Below are positions 52,368 to 61,190 of a DNA stretch of 64,000 nucleotides, in pieces (within the stretch, counting starts at the first letter, position 1; each line of letters starts with the position of its first letter). Source of the stretch: Hymenobacter aerophilus DSM 13606 (GTDB lineage Bacteria; Bacteroidota; Bacteroidia; Cytophagales; Hymenobacteraceae); assembly GCF_000382225.1 (NCBI RefSeq), contig NZ_KB907808.1, positions 62,001 to 126,000 of the forward strand. Direction: 5' to 3'. The translations under genes were made by a program, and so were the position numbers. Below the pieces are notes generated by a model. It made no database searches. It saw nothing but the letters and a program-made list of their open reading frames with translations, and had not been told where the DNA came from.

Positions 52368-53759
52368 TTAGCCTTTATAAAACAGCCACTTCGATAGCTC
52401 GCCGTAGGTGATTTTCTTGCCGTACATGAGCACGCCCACGCGGTAGATGCGCGCCGCTATCCAGACGGTGAAGATGAAACCCGCAATCAGCAGCACAATG
52501 GAGAGGGCCAGCTGCCACACCGGCACCCCGAACGGCAGCCGGATAACCATGGCAATGGGCGAGGTAAACGGAATCATCGACATCCAGAAAGCCACCGGCC
52601 CGTCGGGGTTGCGCAGAATCACGCTCACGCCGATAATGTAGCTTAGAATCAGCGGCATGGTAATCGGAAACATGAACTGCTGGGTGTCGGTCTGGTCGTC
52701 GACGGCCGCCCCGATGGCCCCGAACAGCGCCCCGTAGAGCAGGTAGCCGCCCAAAAAGTAAATCACGAAGCCGACGGCAATCATGCCCAGCGGCAGCCCG
52801 CGCAGGGCTTTGAATACGCTGAACCGCTCCGATACGGCGGCGGCCGGGTCGGCAGAAGTCGCGGCGGCGTTGTCGGCGCTGGCTACTTCGGCGCCGCCCA
52901 TCACTTTGGCGGCCCGCTCGGTGCCGCCGGGGTTGGCGGCGGTTTCGGTTTTGGCCGTGGCGGCCAGCTTGTCGGCAAACACGGCCGTAACCACCGAGGT
53001 GGCTCCTACCGACAGGATGCCCCAGAGCAGGAACTGGGTCAGGCCCACGGCCGCAATGCCCACAATCTTGCCCATCATCATCTCAAACGGCTTCACCGAC
53101 GAGAGCATCACCTCCATAATCCGGCTCGACTTCTCCTCGCCCACGCCGCGCATAATCTGCACGCCGTACATGAAAATGAACAGGTAAATCAGCAGCGCCA
53201 GCGCGTAGGCAATGCCCGAGGTGGCCAGGGCGTTGCTGTTTTTCTCCTTGCCGCTTTCGTCGAGGTTGATGCTGTCCACGTCGATGTTGGTTTTCAGCGC
53301 ATCCAGCTTTTCCTGCGACAAGCCCGAAGCGCGCATCTTGTCCTCCGAAAACAGCTTGTCGAGGGCGTTTTCCACGGCCTGCTGCTTGCGGATGCTCACG
53401 TTGCCCTTGGCGTAGAGCTGCACGCCCTTGGGGGCCTCCAGGCTCAGGCCGGCCGGCAGGTACAGCAACCCGTCGTCCTCCGATTTGAGGTAGTCCTTTT
53501 TCACCGTTTCCAGCGTGCCCTGCACGGGCTTGAACAGCATCTGCTTGGTCGAAACGAGCCGGGCGCCCAGGTTTTGCCCGCTGGTATCGAGCACCTGCAC
53601 CACTTCCTGGGTGTCGTTGTCGGAAGTGGCAATCTTGACGATGAAGAAGCCGAACGCGGCCACAATCAGCGGCACGAGCAGCGTCATAATCAGGAAGCTG
53701 CGCTTTTTTACCCGGGTCAGGTATTCGCGCTGGGCAATGAGCCAGAAGTTGGAAGGCAT
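52368..53759 (-). CDS. ABC-2 type transporter permease (NatB-like)
   Basis: 463 residues from ATG 53759 (MPSNFWLIAQREYLTRVKKRSFLIMTLLVPL); the frame extends further upstream without a credible N-terminus. One N-terminal membrane helix, a large extracytoplasmic domain (about 45-170), then five or more helices (AYALALLIYLFIFMYGVQIMRGVGEEKSSRIMEVMLSSVKPFEMMMGKIVGIAAVGLTQFLLWG...). EEKSSRIMEVMLSSVKP is the ABC-2/NatB signature. It pairs with the ATPase gene upstream; a palindromic element lies between them. The substrate is unknown; NatAB pumps export Na+, and related pairs export antibiotics. Confidence 0.92.
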   Translation of the reverse strand: MPSNFWLIAQREYLTRVKKRSFLIMTLLVPLIVAAFGFFIVKIATSDNDTQEVVQVLDTSGQNLGARLVSTKQMLFKPVQGTLETVKKDYLKSEDDGLLYLPAGLSLEAPKGVQLYAKGNVSIRKQQAVENALDKLFSEDKMRASGLSQEKLDALKTNIDVDSINLDESGKEKNSNALATSGIAYALALLIYLFIFMYGVQIMRGVGEEKSSRIMEVMLSSVKPFEMMMGKIVGIAAVGLTQFLLWGILSVGATSVVTAVFADKLAATAKTETAANPGGTERAAKVMGGAEVASADNAAATSADPAAAVSERFSVFKALRGLPLGMIAVGFVIYFLGGYLLYGALFGAIGAAVDDQTDTQQFMFPITMPLILSYIIGVSVILRNPDGPVAFWMSMIPFTSPIAMVIRLPFGVPVWQLALSIVLLIAGFIFTVWIAARIYRVGVLMYGKKITYGELSKWLFYKG

Positions 53760-53818
53760 AGTTTGGAGAGTGTGGGGGCTAAAATTAATGCGCGCTTTTG
53801 GGAGCCGGGTCGTTCTTG

Positions 53819-53956
53819 CGTCGCGCCTCACCCCCCGGCCCCCTCTCCGAAAAAGGAGAGGGGGTGCGTTCGACGAAACCTACCGGACCGCTTGTAAGGG
53901 CTGCCGTGGCTCCCCCTCTCCTTCTTCGGAGAGGGGGCCGGGGGGTGAGGCGCGAC
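53819..53956. repeat. Palindromic element, family E copy 2
   Basis: Arms CGTCGCGCCTCACCCCCCGG... and ...CCGGGGGGTGAGGCGCGACG; the CCCCCTCTCC cores also occur in copy 1. It separates the two genes of an ABC transporter and contains further inner pairing (CCTCTCCGAAAAAGGAGAGG and CCTCTCCTTCTTCGGAGAGG). Confidence 0.92.
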
Positions 53957-53973
53957 GTTGAATAGCTAAAGAA

Positions 53974-54912
53974 TCAGACGGCCTCTTCCAGCAGCGTTTC
54001 GGGCATGGTTTCCTTCACCCGGCGGATGAAGATTTCGTTGATGCTCGGAATCAGCTCGCGGAAAGCGTGCACCTCCACGTTGCCGATGAGGTAGCGCAGC
54101 AAATCGTTGGGCGTGGTGCCGGCGTGCAGCCGGATAATGTCGTGGAAGTGGCCGTTTTCGCGCTCATTGTGCTCCAGCACCTCAAAGTCGGGGTGCATCA
54201 CCATCAGCCGGCCCTTGCCCTCCACCGAGTAGGTCTGGGTGCGGAAGGCGTCCTTCACGGTGCTCACCGGCCCGTCGAGCACCTTGCGGCTGCGGTTGAT
54301 GAGGGCGATGTTGTCGCACATTTCCTCCACCGATTCCATGCGGTGCGTGGCCAGGATGATGGTCGCGCCCTTGTCGCGCAGGGCCAGGATTTCGTCCTTG
54401 ATGAGGTTGGCGTTGATGGGGTCGAAACCCGAAAACGGCTCGTCGAGGATGATGATGCTGGGCTCGTGGAGCACGGTGGCAATAAACTGCACCTTCTGCT
54501 GCATGCCCTTGCTCAGGTCTTCCACATTCTTCTCCACCCAGGGCGTCAGGTCGAAGCGCTGCACCCAGGCCTTGATGCGCTGGGTGGCATCGGTGCGGCT
54601 CAGCCCTTTGAGGCGGGCCAGGTACAGCAGTTGCTCGCCCACTTTCATCTTCTTGTACAAGCCGCGCTCCTCGGGCAGGTAGCCGATTTCGCCGATGTGC
54701 TTGGGGGCCAGCTTCTCGCCCCGGATGCGGATTTCGCCCGCGTCGGCGCCGGTTATCTGGGTAATGATGCGGATGAGCGAGGTTTTGCCGGCGCCGTTGG
54801 GCCCGAGCAGGCCGTAAATGCTCCGGTCCGGAATTTCCAGGCTCACATCGTTCAGGGCGACGTGCTCGCCGTAGGTTTTGCGCACGTTCAGGGCTTCGAG
54901 GGCTGGTTGCAT
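53974..54912 (-). CDS. ABC transporter ATP-binding protein (NatA-like)
   Basis: 312 residues. Walker A GPNGAGKT (37-44), signature LSKGMQQK, Walker B SIIILDEPFSGFDPINANL and H-loop LATHRMESVEEMCD are all intact. The C-terminal 80 residues beyond the ATPase core (EGKGRLMVMHPDFEVLEHN... LIPSINEIFIRRVKET) are typical of NatA/DrrA-type subunits that pair with ABC-2 permeases. It is the upstream gene of the pair with the permease at 52368. The repeat between them could lower downstream expression. Confidence 0.95.
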   Translation of the reverse strand: MQPALEALNVRKTYGEHVALNDVSLEIPDRSIYGLLGPNGAGKTSLIRIITQITGADAGEIRIRGEKLAPKHIGEIGYLPEERGLYKKMKVGEQLLYLARLKGLSRTDATQRIKAWVQRFDLTPWVEKNVEDLSKGMQQKVQFIATVLHEPSIIILDEPFSGFDPINANLIKDEILALRDKGATIILATHRMESVEEMCDNIALINRSRKVLDGPVSTVKDAFRTQTYSVEGKGRLMVMHPDFEVLEHNERENGHFHDIIRLHAGTTPNDLLRYLIGNVEVHAFRELIPSINEIFIRRVKETMPETLLEEAV

Positions 54913-54917
54913 TCTTG

Positions 54918-54957
54918 TTGAGCTGTTCGCTTTTAGCTGAGCGCTGTCAGCTGATGT
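54918..54957. repeat. Single arm of family H
   Basis: GAGCTGTTCGCTTTTAGCTG then AGCGCTGTCAGCTGATG just upstream of the ATPase start, matching the unit type of the elements at 57599 and 63464. Confidence 0.55.
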
Positions 54958-55049
54958 TCAGGAGAGCCAATACCCGCGGAAATTTGCGGATGCTTAAATG
55001 TAGCGTTTTCTGAATTCTTGATTGGACGATTTTCAACCAACAGGCCGCC

Positions 55050-55688
55050 TCAGTCCCGCAACTCGCGCAGAGCCGCTTCCAGCTGGTCGAGGTGGCGGCC
55101 GTAGCGGTGCTGATGTTCCTTTCGGCCCACTGCATAGGCGGCATAGAGTAGTGCGGCTAAAGCCACTGTTGCCCCCCCCGCAACTCCCATATGCCAGCCC
55201 CAATCGGGGTGAGCCGGAGCTAAGTAGGTCCATATGTGCTTCCAGCGGACTACCATTACTGTTGCCATCAATAGCAGCAGAGCAACTACCCCTACATAGT
55301 CATGCAGGCGCATCAATTGGCGAAACCTGCTAATCCGGCTGTTCAGAAAGTGGTAAAGGTCGTCATGCTGCTGCTCCATTTGGCTAATAAGTTGCTGGCG
55401 CTGATACACAATCATCCCCACCACGCACAATATCAGCAAGATACCCGCCGCGAATAGCTGCATTTTAGTAGAATGCCGAAAGAATATCAATGCATCAAAA
55501 ACGATTAATACTATTCCCATCAGTACCAGCTTCACCTCCCGAGAGGCATTCCTTTTCAGCTTAAACAGTGGATTGGAGGAAGTTTGAGAAGCGAGCATAG
55601 TGCGCAGATTTTGGTCAGAAGAAGTAAAGTCAGTAGACTGGTCAGTGGGCTGGTCCTGCCAGCGGCTCCGAAAATCGTCGAGTTCCAT
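55050..55688 (-). CDS. Membrane protein coupled to an ECF sigma factor
   Basis: 212 residues from ATG 55688; the longer frame upstream is the sigma-factor gene in another frame. N-terminal soluble part (MELDDFRSRWQDQPTDQSTDF...) then four hydrophobic segments (VKLVLMGIVLIVFDALIFF, MQLFAAGILLILCVVGMIVY, YVGVVALLLLMATVMVV, VAGGATVALAALLYAAYAVG) and a charged C-terminus. The ATG shares its A with the sigma-factor stop (TGATG), so translation is coupled. By position it may be an anti-sigma-like regulator; it has no zinc (H-x3-C-x2-C) motif and no family I can name. Its composition is less GC-rich than the sigma gene. Confidence 0.78.
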   Translation of the reverse strand: MELDDFRSRWQDQPTDQSTDFTSSDQNLRTMLASQTSSNPLFKLKRNASREVKLVLMGIVLIVFDALIFFRHSTKMQLFAAGILLILCVVGMIVYQRQQLISQMEQQHDDLYHFLNSRISRFRQLMRLHDYVGVVALLLLMATVMVVRWKHIWTYLAPAHPDWGWHMGVAGGATVALAALLYAAYAVGRKEHQHRYGRHLDQLEAALRELRD

Positions 55689-56203
55689 CAGGCGGGTTGG
55701 GTTAACAGTTGGCGAAGCTTGTCCTGCACGCGGTGCATTTTCACGCGCACGTTGTTGGGGGTGATGCCGAGGATGTCGGCCATTTCGGCGTAGGTCTTTT
55801 CTTCGAGGTAGAGCAGTACGAAAGCCTTTTCGACGTCGGAGAGGCGGGCAATGGCCCGGTAGAGCTCGGCCAAGTCGTCGGGGTCGGGGCCTTCGGGCGG
55901 GGGAGCGGGCACTTCGGGCAGGCCGTCGGGGCCGGGCAGGCGGTCGGCGGCGGGGCGGCGGGTGCGGCGGCGCAGGTCCGATATAGCCACGTTCAGCGCC
56001 ACCCGATACAGCCAGGTGCCCACCTGCACCTCGGGCCGGGCCTCGTAGCGCGGCCACGCCCGCCACAGCTGCAGCACGATTTCCTGGTACAAATCCTGCC
56101 GGTCGTCGGCATCGGCGCAGTACAGGCGCGCCGCCCGCCGCAGCCGCGGCTGGTGGGCATTCAGCATTTCCAGGAATTCCGGTGCAAGCGGGGCAGATGC
56201 CAT
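55688..56203 (-). CDS. ECF-type RNA polymerase sigma factor
   Basis: 171 residues. Region 2 contains ADDRQDLYQEIVLQLWRAWPRYEARPEVQVGTWLYRVALNVAISDLRRRTRR (core-binding helix and -10 recognition). A Pro-rich linker follows (about 85-107). Region 4 is LSDVEKAFVLLYLEEKTYAEMADILGITPNNVRVKMHRVQDKLRQLL, with the -35 helix-turn-helix. Length and lack of region 3 define the ECF group. The downstream overlapping membrane-protein gene may control its activity. No autoregulated promoter motif can be recognised by eye. The stop overlaps the next ATG. Confidence 0.94.
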   Translation of the reverse strand: MASAPLAPEFLEMLNAHQPRLRRAARLYCADADDRQDLYQEIVLQLWRAWPRYEARPEVQVGTWLYRVALNVAISDLRRRTRRPAADRLPGPDGLPEVPAPPPEGPDPDDLAELYRAIARLSDVEKAFVLLYLEEKTYAEMADILGITPNNVRVKMHRVQDKLRQLLTQPA

Positions 56204-56360
56204 CAGGAGAACATTTGTAGCCTATATCGGCCGTTTCCCATCAGCATTACAAGCAGCGCTGAAAAATTTCTCACCGAGGCGCGCCGAGGGAGGCGCGGTG
56301 GCTAAAAGGAGGTTCTCGCTTTACCGCCGCGCATCCCTCGGCGCCCCTCGGCCAGAAAAC

Positions 56361-56393
56361 AAAAACGCCCACCCCCAAAAAGGGGCGGGCGTT
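56361..56393 (-). terminator. Intrinsic terminator of dnaJ
   Basis: Stem AACGCCCACCCC / GGGGCGGGCGTT (one G-T pair) with loop CAAAAA; on the minus strand a T-run follows. About 55 bases after the dnaJ stop. Confidence 0.85.
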
Positions 56394-56448
56394 AGCAGGC
56401 TATACGAATCTGCGAAATCAGCGGAAGAATCAGCAGAAATCTGTGATT

Positions 56449-57594
56449 CTACGCGAAGTACTCCTTCACTTTCTCGAAGAAGCCCTTCTCGTTTTTGCCG
56501 GGGCTGGGCACGAAATTGCGGGAGTCGCGCAGCTTTTCGAGCAGCTCGCGCTCCTCTCCGCTCACGCTCTTGGGGGTCCAGACGTTGAGGTGGATGAGCT
56601 GGTCGCCGCGGCCATAGCCGTTGATGTCTTTGATGCCCTTGCCGCGCAGGCGCAGGATTTTGCCCGGCTGGGTGCCCGGCTCCACCTTAATCTTCACCTT
56701 GCCCTCAATAGTCGGCACTTCGATGTTGGAGCCCAGGGCGGCATCCACGAACGAGATGTACTGCTCGAACATGATGTTGTTGCCCTCGCGGCGTAGCAGC
56801 TCGTGCGGCTCCTCCTCAATCTGGATGAGCAGGTCGCCGGGCACGCCACCGCGCTCGGGGTAGTTGCCCTTGCCGGTCATGCTCAGCTGCATGCCTTCGG
56901 CCACGCCGGCCGGAATGTTGATGGGAATAACTTCCTCGTGCAACTGGCGGCCGTCGCCCTTGCACACGTCGCAGGTGCTGGTTACCACCTTGCCCTCGCC
57001 CTCGCAGGTGGGGCAGGTGCTGGCGCTCACCATCTGGCCGAGCATGGTGTTCACCACGCGCTTCACCTGGCCCTGGCCCTGGCAGGTCTGGCAGGTTTTC
57101 AGGTCGGTACCGTTTTTGGCGCCGGTGCCCGAGCACGGCTCGCAGGCCACGTAGCGCTTCACCTTGATTTTCTTCTCGACGCCGTTGGCGACTTCCTCTA
57201 AGTCGAGCTTGAGCTTGATGCGCAGGTTGGAACCCTTGCGCACGCGCCGCCCGGCCTGCTGGCCGCGGCCGCCCCCACCAAAGAAGCTCTCGAAGCCCCC
57301 GCCGCCGAAAATGTCGCCGAACTGGCTGAAGATGTCCTCCATGTTCTGGGGGCCACCGCCGCCACCGCCCATGCCCTGGTGGCCGTAACGGTCGTAACGG
57401 GCACGCTTCTGCTCGTCGCTGAGCACCTCGTAGGCCTCAGCGGCTTCCTTGAACTTGTCCTCGGCCGTCGGGTCGTCGGGGTTTTTGTCGGGGTGGTATT
57501 TGATGGCCACCTTGCGGTAGGCCTTCTTAATCTCGTCGCCCGCCGCGTTTTTGGCCACGCTCAGCACTTCGTAATAATCTCGCTTCGTTGCCAT
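56449..57594 (-). CDS. dnaJ: Chaperone protein DnaJ
   Basis: Hsp40 co-chaperone that delivers substrates to DnaK and stimulates its ATPase. 381 residues, full length. J domain 1-70 with HPD at 34-36. Gly/Phe-rich linker ([36 protein letters not shown]). The four CxxCxGxG zinc repeats are complete ([32 protein letters not shown]). The C-terminal substrate domain is intact. It lies downstream of grpE on the same strand, with a paired family H element in the 194-base gap. Confidence 0.97.
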   Translation of the reverse strand: MATKRDYYEVLSVAKNAAGDEIKKAYRKVAIKYHPDKNPDDPTAEDKFKEAAEAYEVLSDEQKRARYDRYGHQGMGGGGGGPQNMEDIFSQFGDIFGGGGFESFFGGGGRGQQAGRRVRKGSNLRIKLKLDLEEVANGVEKKIKVKRYVACEPCSGTGAKNGTDLKTCQTCQGQGQVKRVVNTMLGQMVSASTCPTCEGEGKVVTSTCDVCKGDGRQLHEEVIPINIPAGVAEGMQLSMTGKGNYPERGGVPGDLLIQIEEEPHELLRREGNNIMFEQYISFVDAALGSNIEVPTIEGKVKIKVEPGTQPGKILRLRGKGIKDINGYGRGDQLIHLNVWTPKSVSGEERELLEKLRDSRNFVPSPGKNEKGFFEKVKEYFA

Positions 57595-57598
57595 GTTT

Positions 57599-57785
57599 GT
57601 TAAGCTTTTAGCTGACAGCTACTAGCTGTTAGCTTTTGGTCTGCTTCTCGTCTTCGACTGATGATTAAATCGAAAGCGGCATGTAGTTGTCCGTGAGCGA
57701 CTACTCGCTCTTGTTGAGCTCAAGCACGGTCTTTGGTCAAACAGCACGAAAGCTAACAGCTAAAAGCTGCCAGCTAACAGCTCAA
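57599..57785. repeat. Paired family H element between grpE and dnaJ
   Basis: Left part AGCTTTTAGCTGACAGCTAC, TAGCTGTTAGCTTTTGGTC; right part GAAAGCTAACAGCTAAAAGC, TGCCAGCTAACAGCT. Arms consist of tandem AGCTnnnAGC units in inverted orientation around a loop of about 100 bases. Confidence 0.82.
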
Positions 57786-57788
57786 GTT

Positions 57789-58331
57789 CTACTGTCCCAG
57801 CACCACTTTGGCGTGGCGCAGCACCTTGTCGCCCAGGTAGTAGCCTTTTTCCACCTCGTCCACCACCTTGCCCTTCAGGTCTTCCGAGGGGGCCGGAATC
57901 TGGGCAATGGCCTCGTGCAGCTCGGGGTCGAAGGCGGTGCCCACGGCATTCATGGGGGTCAGGCCCTTCTGCTCGAGGGTTTTGTTGAGCTTATTCTGGA
58001 TGATATCCACGGCCTCACGCACGGTGCCGGCATCCTGGGTATCCTGGGTATGATGGCGGGCCCGGTCGAAATCGTCGAGCACGGGCAGCAGCACCGCCAT
58101 CAACTCTTGGTTGGCGCTCTTGAACAGGTCGATGCGCTCCTTGGCGGTGCGGCGCTTGTAGTTCTCGAACTCGGCCGCCTGCCGCAGGTACTTGTCCTTG
58201 AGGTCGGCCAGTTCGTTGCCACCCGCCGAAGCGCCGGTTTCAGGCGTCGTCTCGTCGGTCGTTTCGCCAGCGGTAGCGGTGGCGGGGTCGGTCATATTGT
58301 CGTCCTGGGGCAGGTTCTGGTCGTCAGCCAT
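57789..58331 (-). CDS. grpE: Nucleotide exchange factor GrpE
   Basis: Releases ADP from DnaK in the heat-shock chaperone cycle. 180 residues from ATG 58331; a GTG at 58364 would add 11 residues and is less likely. The acidic, Thr-rich N-terminus is followed by the long dimerisation helix (ADLKDKYLRQAAEFENYKRRTAKERIDLFKSANQELMAVLLPVLDDFDRA). The beta-rich head contains TAFDPELHEAIAQIPA and VEKGYYLGDKVLRHAKVVLGQ, the latter being the GrpE signature. It precedes dnaJ; dnaK is not in the window. Confidence 0.96.
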   Translation of the reverse strand: MADDQNLPQDDNMTDPATATAGETTDETTPETGASAGGNELADLKDKYLRQAAEFENYKRRTAKERIDLFKSANQELMAVLLPVLDDFDRARHHTQDTQDAGTVREAVDIIQNKLNKTLEQKGLTPMNAVGTAFDPELHEAIAQIPAPSEDLKGKVVDEVEKGYYLGDKVLRHAKVVLGQ

Positions 58332-58434
58332 AGTCGTAAAATATCGTCGGAAAGGGTTTTTCACTGGATTTGGCCTGTAGGCAAGAGCCCGGCTGCAAGC
58401 AATAGGCCAAAGCGGTTTTTGCTGTCAGGTTGGC

Positions 58435-58487
58435 ACAAACAACGGGCCGGGCGCCGGACTCGTTCCAGCACCCGGCCCGTTGTTTGG
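58435..58487 (-). terminator. Hairpin terminator of obgE
   Basis: Stem CAAACAACGGGCCGGG / CCCGGCCCGTTGTTTG around a 20-base loop, directly after the obgE stop. Confidence 0.8.
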
Positions 58488-58505
58488 CTCTTCGCTACCG
58501 GCGAA

Positions 58506-59501
58506 TTACTCCGCGTGCAGCGCCTTCCAGATCATATCCTTCAGCGGCTGGATATTCTTGTTGGTCAGGCTGGAAATGAAGATGGTGGGCAGGTCGGTGG
58601 GCAGCGTGGCCCGGATTTCGGCCTCCAGCTCGTCGTCGAGCATATCCGATTTGCTGATAGCCAGCAGACGGCGCTTGTCCAGCAACTCGGGGTTGAACTG
58701 CTCCAGCTCGCTGAGCAGCACCCGGTACTCGGCGTTGATGTCGGGCGAGTCGCAGCTGATCATAAACAGCAAAATGGAGTTGCGCTCGACGTGGCGTAGG
58801 AAGCGGTGGCCCAGGCCCTTGCCCTCGGCCGCGCCCTCGATAATGCCCGGAATATCGGCCATCACAAACGACTTGTAGTCGCGGTAGGCCACCACGCCCA
58901 GGTTGGGCGTGAGGGTGGTGAAGGCGTAATCGGCAATTTTGGGCGTGGCGGCCGACACGACGGATAGCAGCGTGCTTTTGCCCGCGTTCGGGAAGCCCAC
59001 CAGGCCCACGTCGGCCAGCAGCTTGAGCTCCAGAATCACCCACTCGTCAATGCCATCCTCGCCGGGCTGGGCGTACTGGGGGGCCTGATTGGTGGCCGAC
59101 TTGAAGTGGTCGTTGCCCCAGCCACCGCGGCCGCCGGGCGTCAGAATCAGGCGCTGGCCATCCTCGGTAATTTCAAGCTTCTTCTCGCCGGTTTCGGCGT
59201 CGCGGGCCACGGTGCCCAGGGGCACCTGGATGATGATATCCTGGCCCTGCTTGCCGGAGCGCAGGTTTTCGCCGCCGCCTTCGCCGGCTTCGGCAATCAG
59301 GTGTTTCTTGTACTGCAGGTGCAGCAGCGTCCAGAGCTGGGAGCTGCCTTCGAGGATGATGTGGCCGCCGCGGCCGCCGTCGCCGCCGTCGGGGCCGCCG
59401 TTGGGCAGGCCTTTGGCCCGGAAGAAGTGGTGCGAGCCCGCCCCGCCCCTACCCGAGCGGCAGTTGATTTTAACGTAGTCGATGAAGTTATTGGAAGCCA
59501 A
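58506..59501 (-). CDS. obgE: Obg family GTPase
   Basis: Essential ribosome-associated GTPase in 50S assembly and stress signalling. 331 residues. The Gly-rich OBG fold ([33 protein letters not shown]... [12 protein letters not shown]) fills residues 1-158. The G domain has G1 GFPNAGKST, the switch region [10 protein letters not shown]3 [10 protein letters not shown]4 ISKSD and G5 SSL. It ends shortly after the G domain, the short form common in Bacteroidota. A tandem TTAAGAA tract lies just upstream of the start. Confidence 0.96.
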   Translation of the reverse strand: MASNNFIDYVKINCRSGRGGAGSHHFFRAKGLPNGGPDGGDGGRGGHIILEGSSQLWTLLHLQYKKHLIAEAGEGGGENLRSGKQGQDIIIQVPLGTVARDAETGEKKLEITEDGQRLILTPGGRGGWGNDHFKSATNQAPQYAQPGEDGIDEWVILELKLLADVGLVGFPNAGKSTLLSVVSAATPKIADYAFTTLTPNLGVVAYRDYKSFVMADIPGIIEGAAEGKGLGHRFLRHVERNSILLFMISCDSPDINAEYRVLLSELEQFNPELLDKRRLLAISKSDMLDDELEAEIRATLPTDLPTIFISSLTNKNIQPLKDMIWKALHAE

Positions 59502-59507
59502 GGTGTT

Positions 59508-59575
59508 TTAATTAAGAATTAAGAATTAAGAATTAAGAATTGACTCATTCTTGCCTCTTGTTTCTTAATTGGTTG
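59508..59575. repeat. AT-rich tandem/inverted repeat upstream of obgE (family J type)
   Basis: TTAATTAAGAATTAAGAA units (period 8) from 59508 to 59542, followed by a weak complementary TTCTTAATTGG at 59562-59572. It resembles the AT-rich element in the coaC-coaB gap. Confidence 0.7.
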
Positions 59576-59580
59576 AGAAT

Positions 59581-59687
59581 GAAACCCCCTGTCATCCTGA
59601 GCGGAGCGAAGGACCTATACAGAAGCTATTGTTTGATGCTAGCTTCTATATAGGTCCTTCGCTCCGCTCAGGATGACAGGGGGTTTC
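59581..59687. repeat. Palindromic element, family A copy 3
   Basis: Arms GAAACCCCCTGTCATCCTGA... and ...TCAGGATGACAGGGGGTTTC; core identical to copy 1 (GAGCGGAGCGAAGGACC / GGTCCTTCGCTCCGCTC). It lies between adk and obgE. Confidence 0.93.
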
Positions 59688-59717
59688 GGAAGCTGCTCTA
59701 TTTCAACAGCCGCAAAG

Positions 59718-60341
59718 TTACGCTTTTACTTCCTTGGTGGCCTGCTGGCTTCCTTCGGAAACCGCCGACTGATGCTGGTCGAGGATGGCGCAGATCTGGC
59801 CGAAAATATCCTCGATTTCGCCCACGCCGTTCAGGCCGCAAAATTTGTTCTGGGCGGCGTAGTAACCGGCTACCTGGGCGGTTTCGGTGTTGTACACCGT
59901 TACGCGCTTGCGGATTTTCTCCTCGTTCTGGTCGTCGGGGCGGCCCGAGGTTTTGCCGCGCTCCAGCAGGCGTTTCACCAGCTCCTGCTCCTGCACTTCC
60001 AGCGCCACCATGCACGTTACCTTGGTGCCGTGCTCGGCCAGCAGCCGGTCGAGGCTTTCGGCCTGGGGCACGGTGCGCGGGAAGCCGTCGAAGATGAAGC
60101 CCGCCGCCTGCTCGTTCTCTTTCAGGGCCGAGCCAATCATGCCAATTACCACTTCATCGGGCACCAGCAGGCCCTCGTCCATGAGCTTTTTGGCCTGCAG
60201 GCCCAGCTCGGTGCCGCGGCTGATCTGGGCGCGCAGCAGGTCGCCAGTCGAGAGGTGCACCAGGTTGTAGCGGGCAATCAGCTTCTGGCTTTGCGTGCCT
60301 TTACCGGCGCCGGGAGGGCCGAAGAGTACAAGATTGAGCAT
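59718..60341 (-). CDS. adk: Adenylate kinase
   Basis: Catalyses ATP + AMP to 2 ADP. 207 residues from ATG 60341 (MLNLVLFGPPGAGKGTQ), which starts the P-loop strand; the extension to 60398 is non-coding in character. GPPGAGKG is the P-loop, DLLRAQISRGTELG the AMP site, FIFDGFPRTVPQAESLD the catalytic segment, and RGKTSGRPDDQNEEKIRKRV a short LID without zinc cysteines. It lies downstream of hpt on the same strand, and a TAGCTTTG -7 box lies 77 bases upstream. Confidence 0.96.
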   Translation of the reverse strand: MLNLVLFGPPGAGKGTQSQKLIARYNLVHLSTGDLLRAQISRGTELGLQAKKLMDEGLLVPDEVVIGMIGSALKENEQAAGFIFDGFPRTVPQAESLDRLLAEHGTKVTCMVALEVQEQELVKRLLERGKTSGRPDDQNEEKIRKRVTVYNTETAQVAGYYAAQNKFCGLNGVGEIEDIFGQICAILDQHQSAVSEGSQQATKEVKA

Positions 60342-60417
60342 GAGCAGCGAGGGGTTACGCGGGAAGGGAAAACGGGCGGTTTCTGGAAATATAAGCACGT
60401 TACGGCAAACGGCCGGG

Positions 60418-60425
60418 CAAAGCTA
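60418..60425 (-). promoter_or_regulatory. -7 box TAGCTTTG for adk
   Basis: Exact TAnnTTTG on the minus strand in the adk-hpt gap, 76 bases before the adk ATG. Confidence 0.5.
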
Positions 60426-60461
60426 CGGCCGAAATCCGGTATCGGAAGGCGGCTGACCGGC

Positions 60462-61001
60462 TTATACGGCCTGGTAGACGTCGGGGTAGTTGCGGCCCAG
60501 CCCGTCGAAATCGAGGCCGTAGCCTACAATGAAGTCGTTGGGGATGCGCAGGCCCACGTAGCGTATGGGCAGCTCGTGGAGCAGGCATTCGGGCTTGAGA
60601 AACAGCGTGGCTACTTCCAGCGAGGCGGGCTGCTGGGCGCCGAGCGTGTCGAGCAACATGCGCATGGTGTGGCCGGTGTCCACGATATCCTCCACAATCA
60701 CTACGTGGCGGCCCCGCAGTTCTTCGGTCAGGCCCAGCACTTCTTTGATTTCGCCGCTGCTGCTGGTGCCTTCGTACGAGGCCACCCGGATAAAGCACAC
60801 CTCGCAGGGCAGGCTGATGTGCTTGAGCAAATCGGCGGCGAACATGAACGAGCCGTTGAGCACTACCACAAACAGCAGCTGTCGGCCGGCGTAATCCTGG
60901 TTCAGCTGCCCGGCTACTTCGGCAATAGCCGCCGTCAGCTCCGGGGCCGACAAATAGGGCTTAAACTCTTTGTCGTGCAGCGTAATATGGTCGGGGTTCA
61001 T
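60462..61001 (-). CDS. hpt: Hypoxanthine phosphoribosyltransferase
   Basis: Purine salvage: converts hypoxanthine or guanine with PRPP to IMP or GMP. 179 residues from ATG 61001 (MNPDHITLHDKEFKPYLS); the GTG at 61034 lies too close to the predicted promoter to be used. The PRPP-binding motif is VVIVEDIVDTGHTM. VVVLNGSFMFAADLLKHI and IPNDFIVGYGLDFDGLGRNYPDVY are the usual conserved segments. A -7 box TACCTTTG is at 61037-61044. Upstream of adk, same direction. Confidence 0.95.
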   Translation of the reverse strand: MNPDHITLHDKEFKPYLSAPELTAAIAEVAGQLNQDYAGRQLLFVVVLNGSFMFAADLLKHISLPCEVCFIRVASYEGTSSSGEIKEVLGLTEELRGRHVVIVEDIVDTGHTMRMLLDTLGAQQPASLEVATLFLKPECLLHELPIRYVGLRIPNDFIVGYGLDFDGLGRNYPDVYQAV

Positions 61002-61036
61002 CCGCTTGAGGTTGGGCCTTGGGTGAATGGGCACCT

Positions 61037-61044
61037 CAAAGGTA
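61037..61044 (-). promoter_or_regulatory. -7 box TACCTTTG for hpt
   Basis: Exact TAnnTTTG on the minus strand, 35 bases before the hpt ATG at 61001. This supports that start over the GTG at 61034. Confidence 0.62.
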
Positions 61045-61090
61045 GAGTTTAGCGCCGGGATGGCAGGAGTCGGGGGCTGAAAAATCCACC

Positions 61091-61179
61091 TGTCATCCTG
61101 AGCAGAGCGAAGGACCTATACAGAAGCTGACGTAAGACAATAGCTTCTGTATAGGTCCTTCGCTCTGCTCAGGATGACA
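61091..61179. repeat. Palindromic element, family A copy 4
   Basis: As copies 1-3, but the stem carries A and T at one paired position (AGCAGAGCGA / TCGCTCTGCT) where the others have G and C. The change is compensated on both arms. Confidence 0.92.
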
Positions 61180-61190
61180 AGTAGTAGTTT

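Noticed and set aside
55689..56066. N-terminal extension of the membrane-protein frame
   Set aside because: It is the sigma-factor gene read in another frame (Pro/Arg-rich); the real start is ATG 55688, overlapping the sigma stop.
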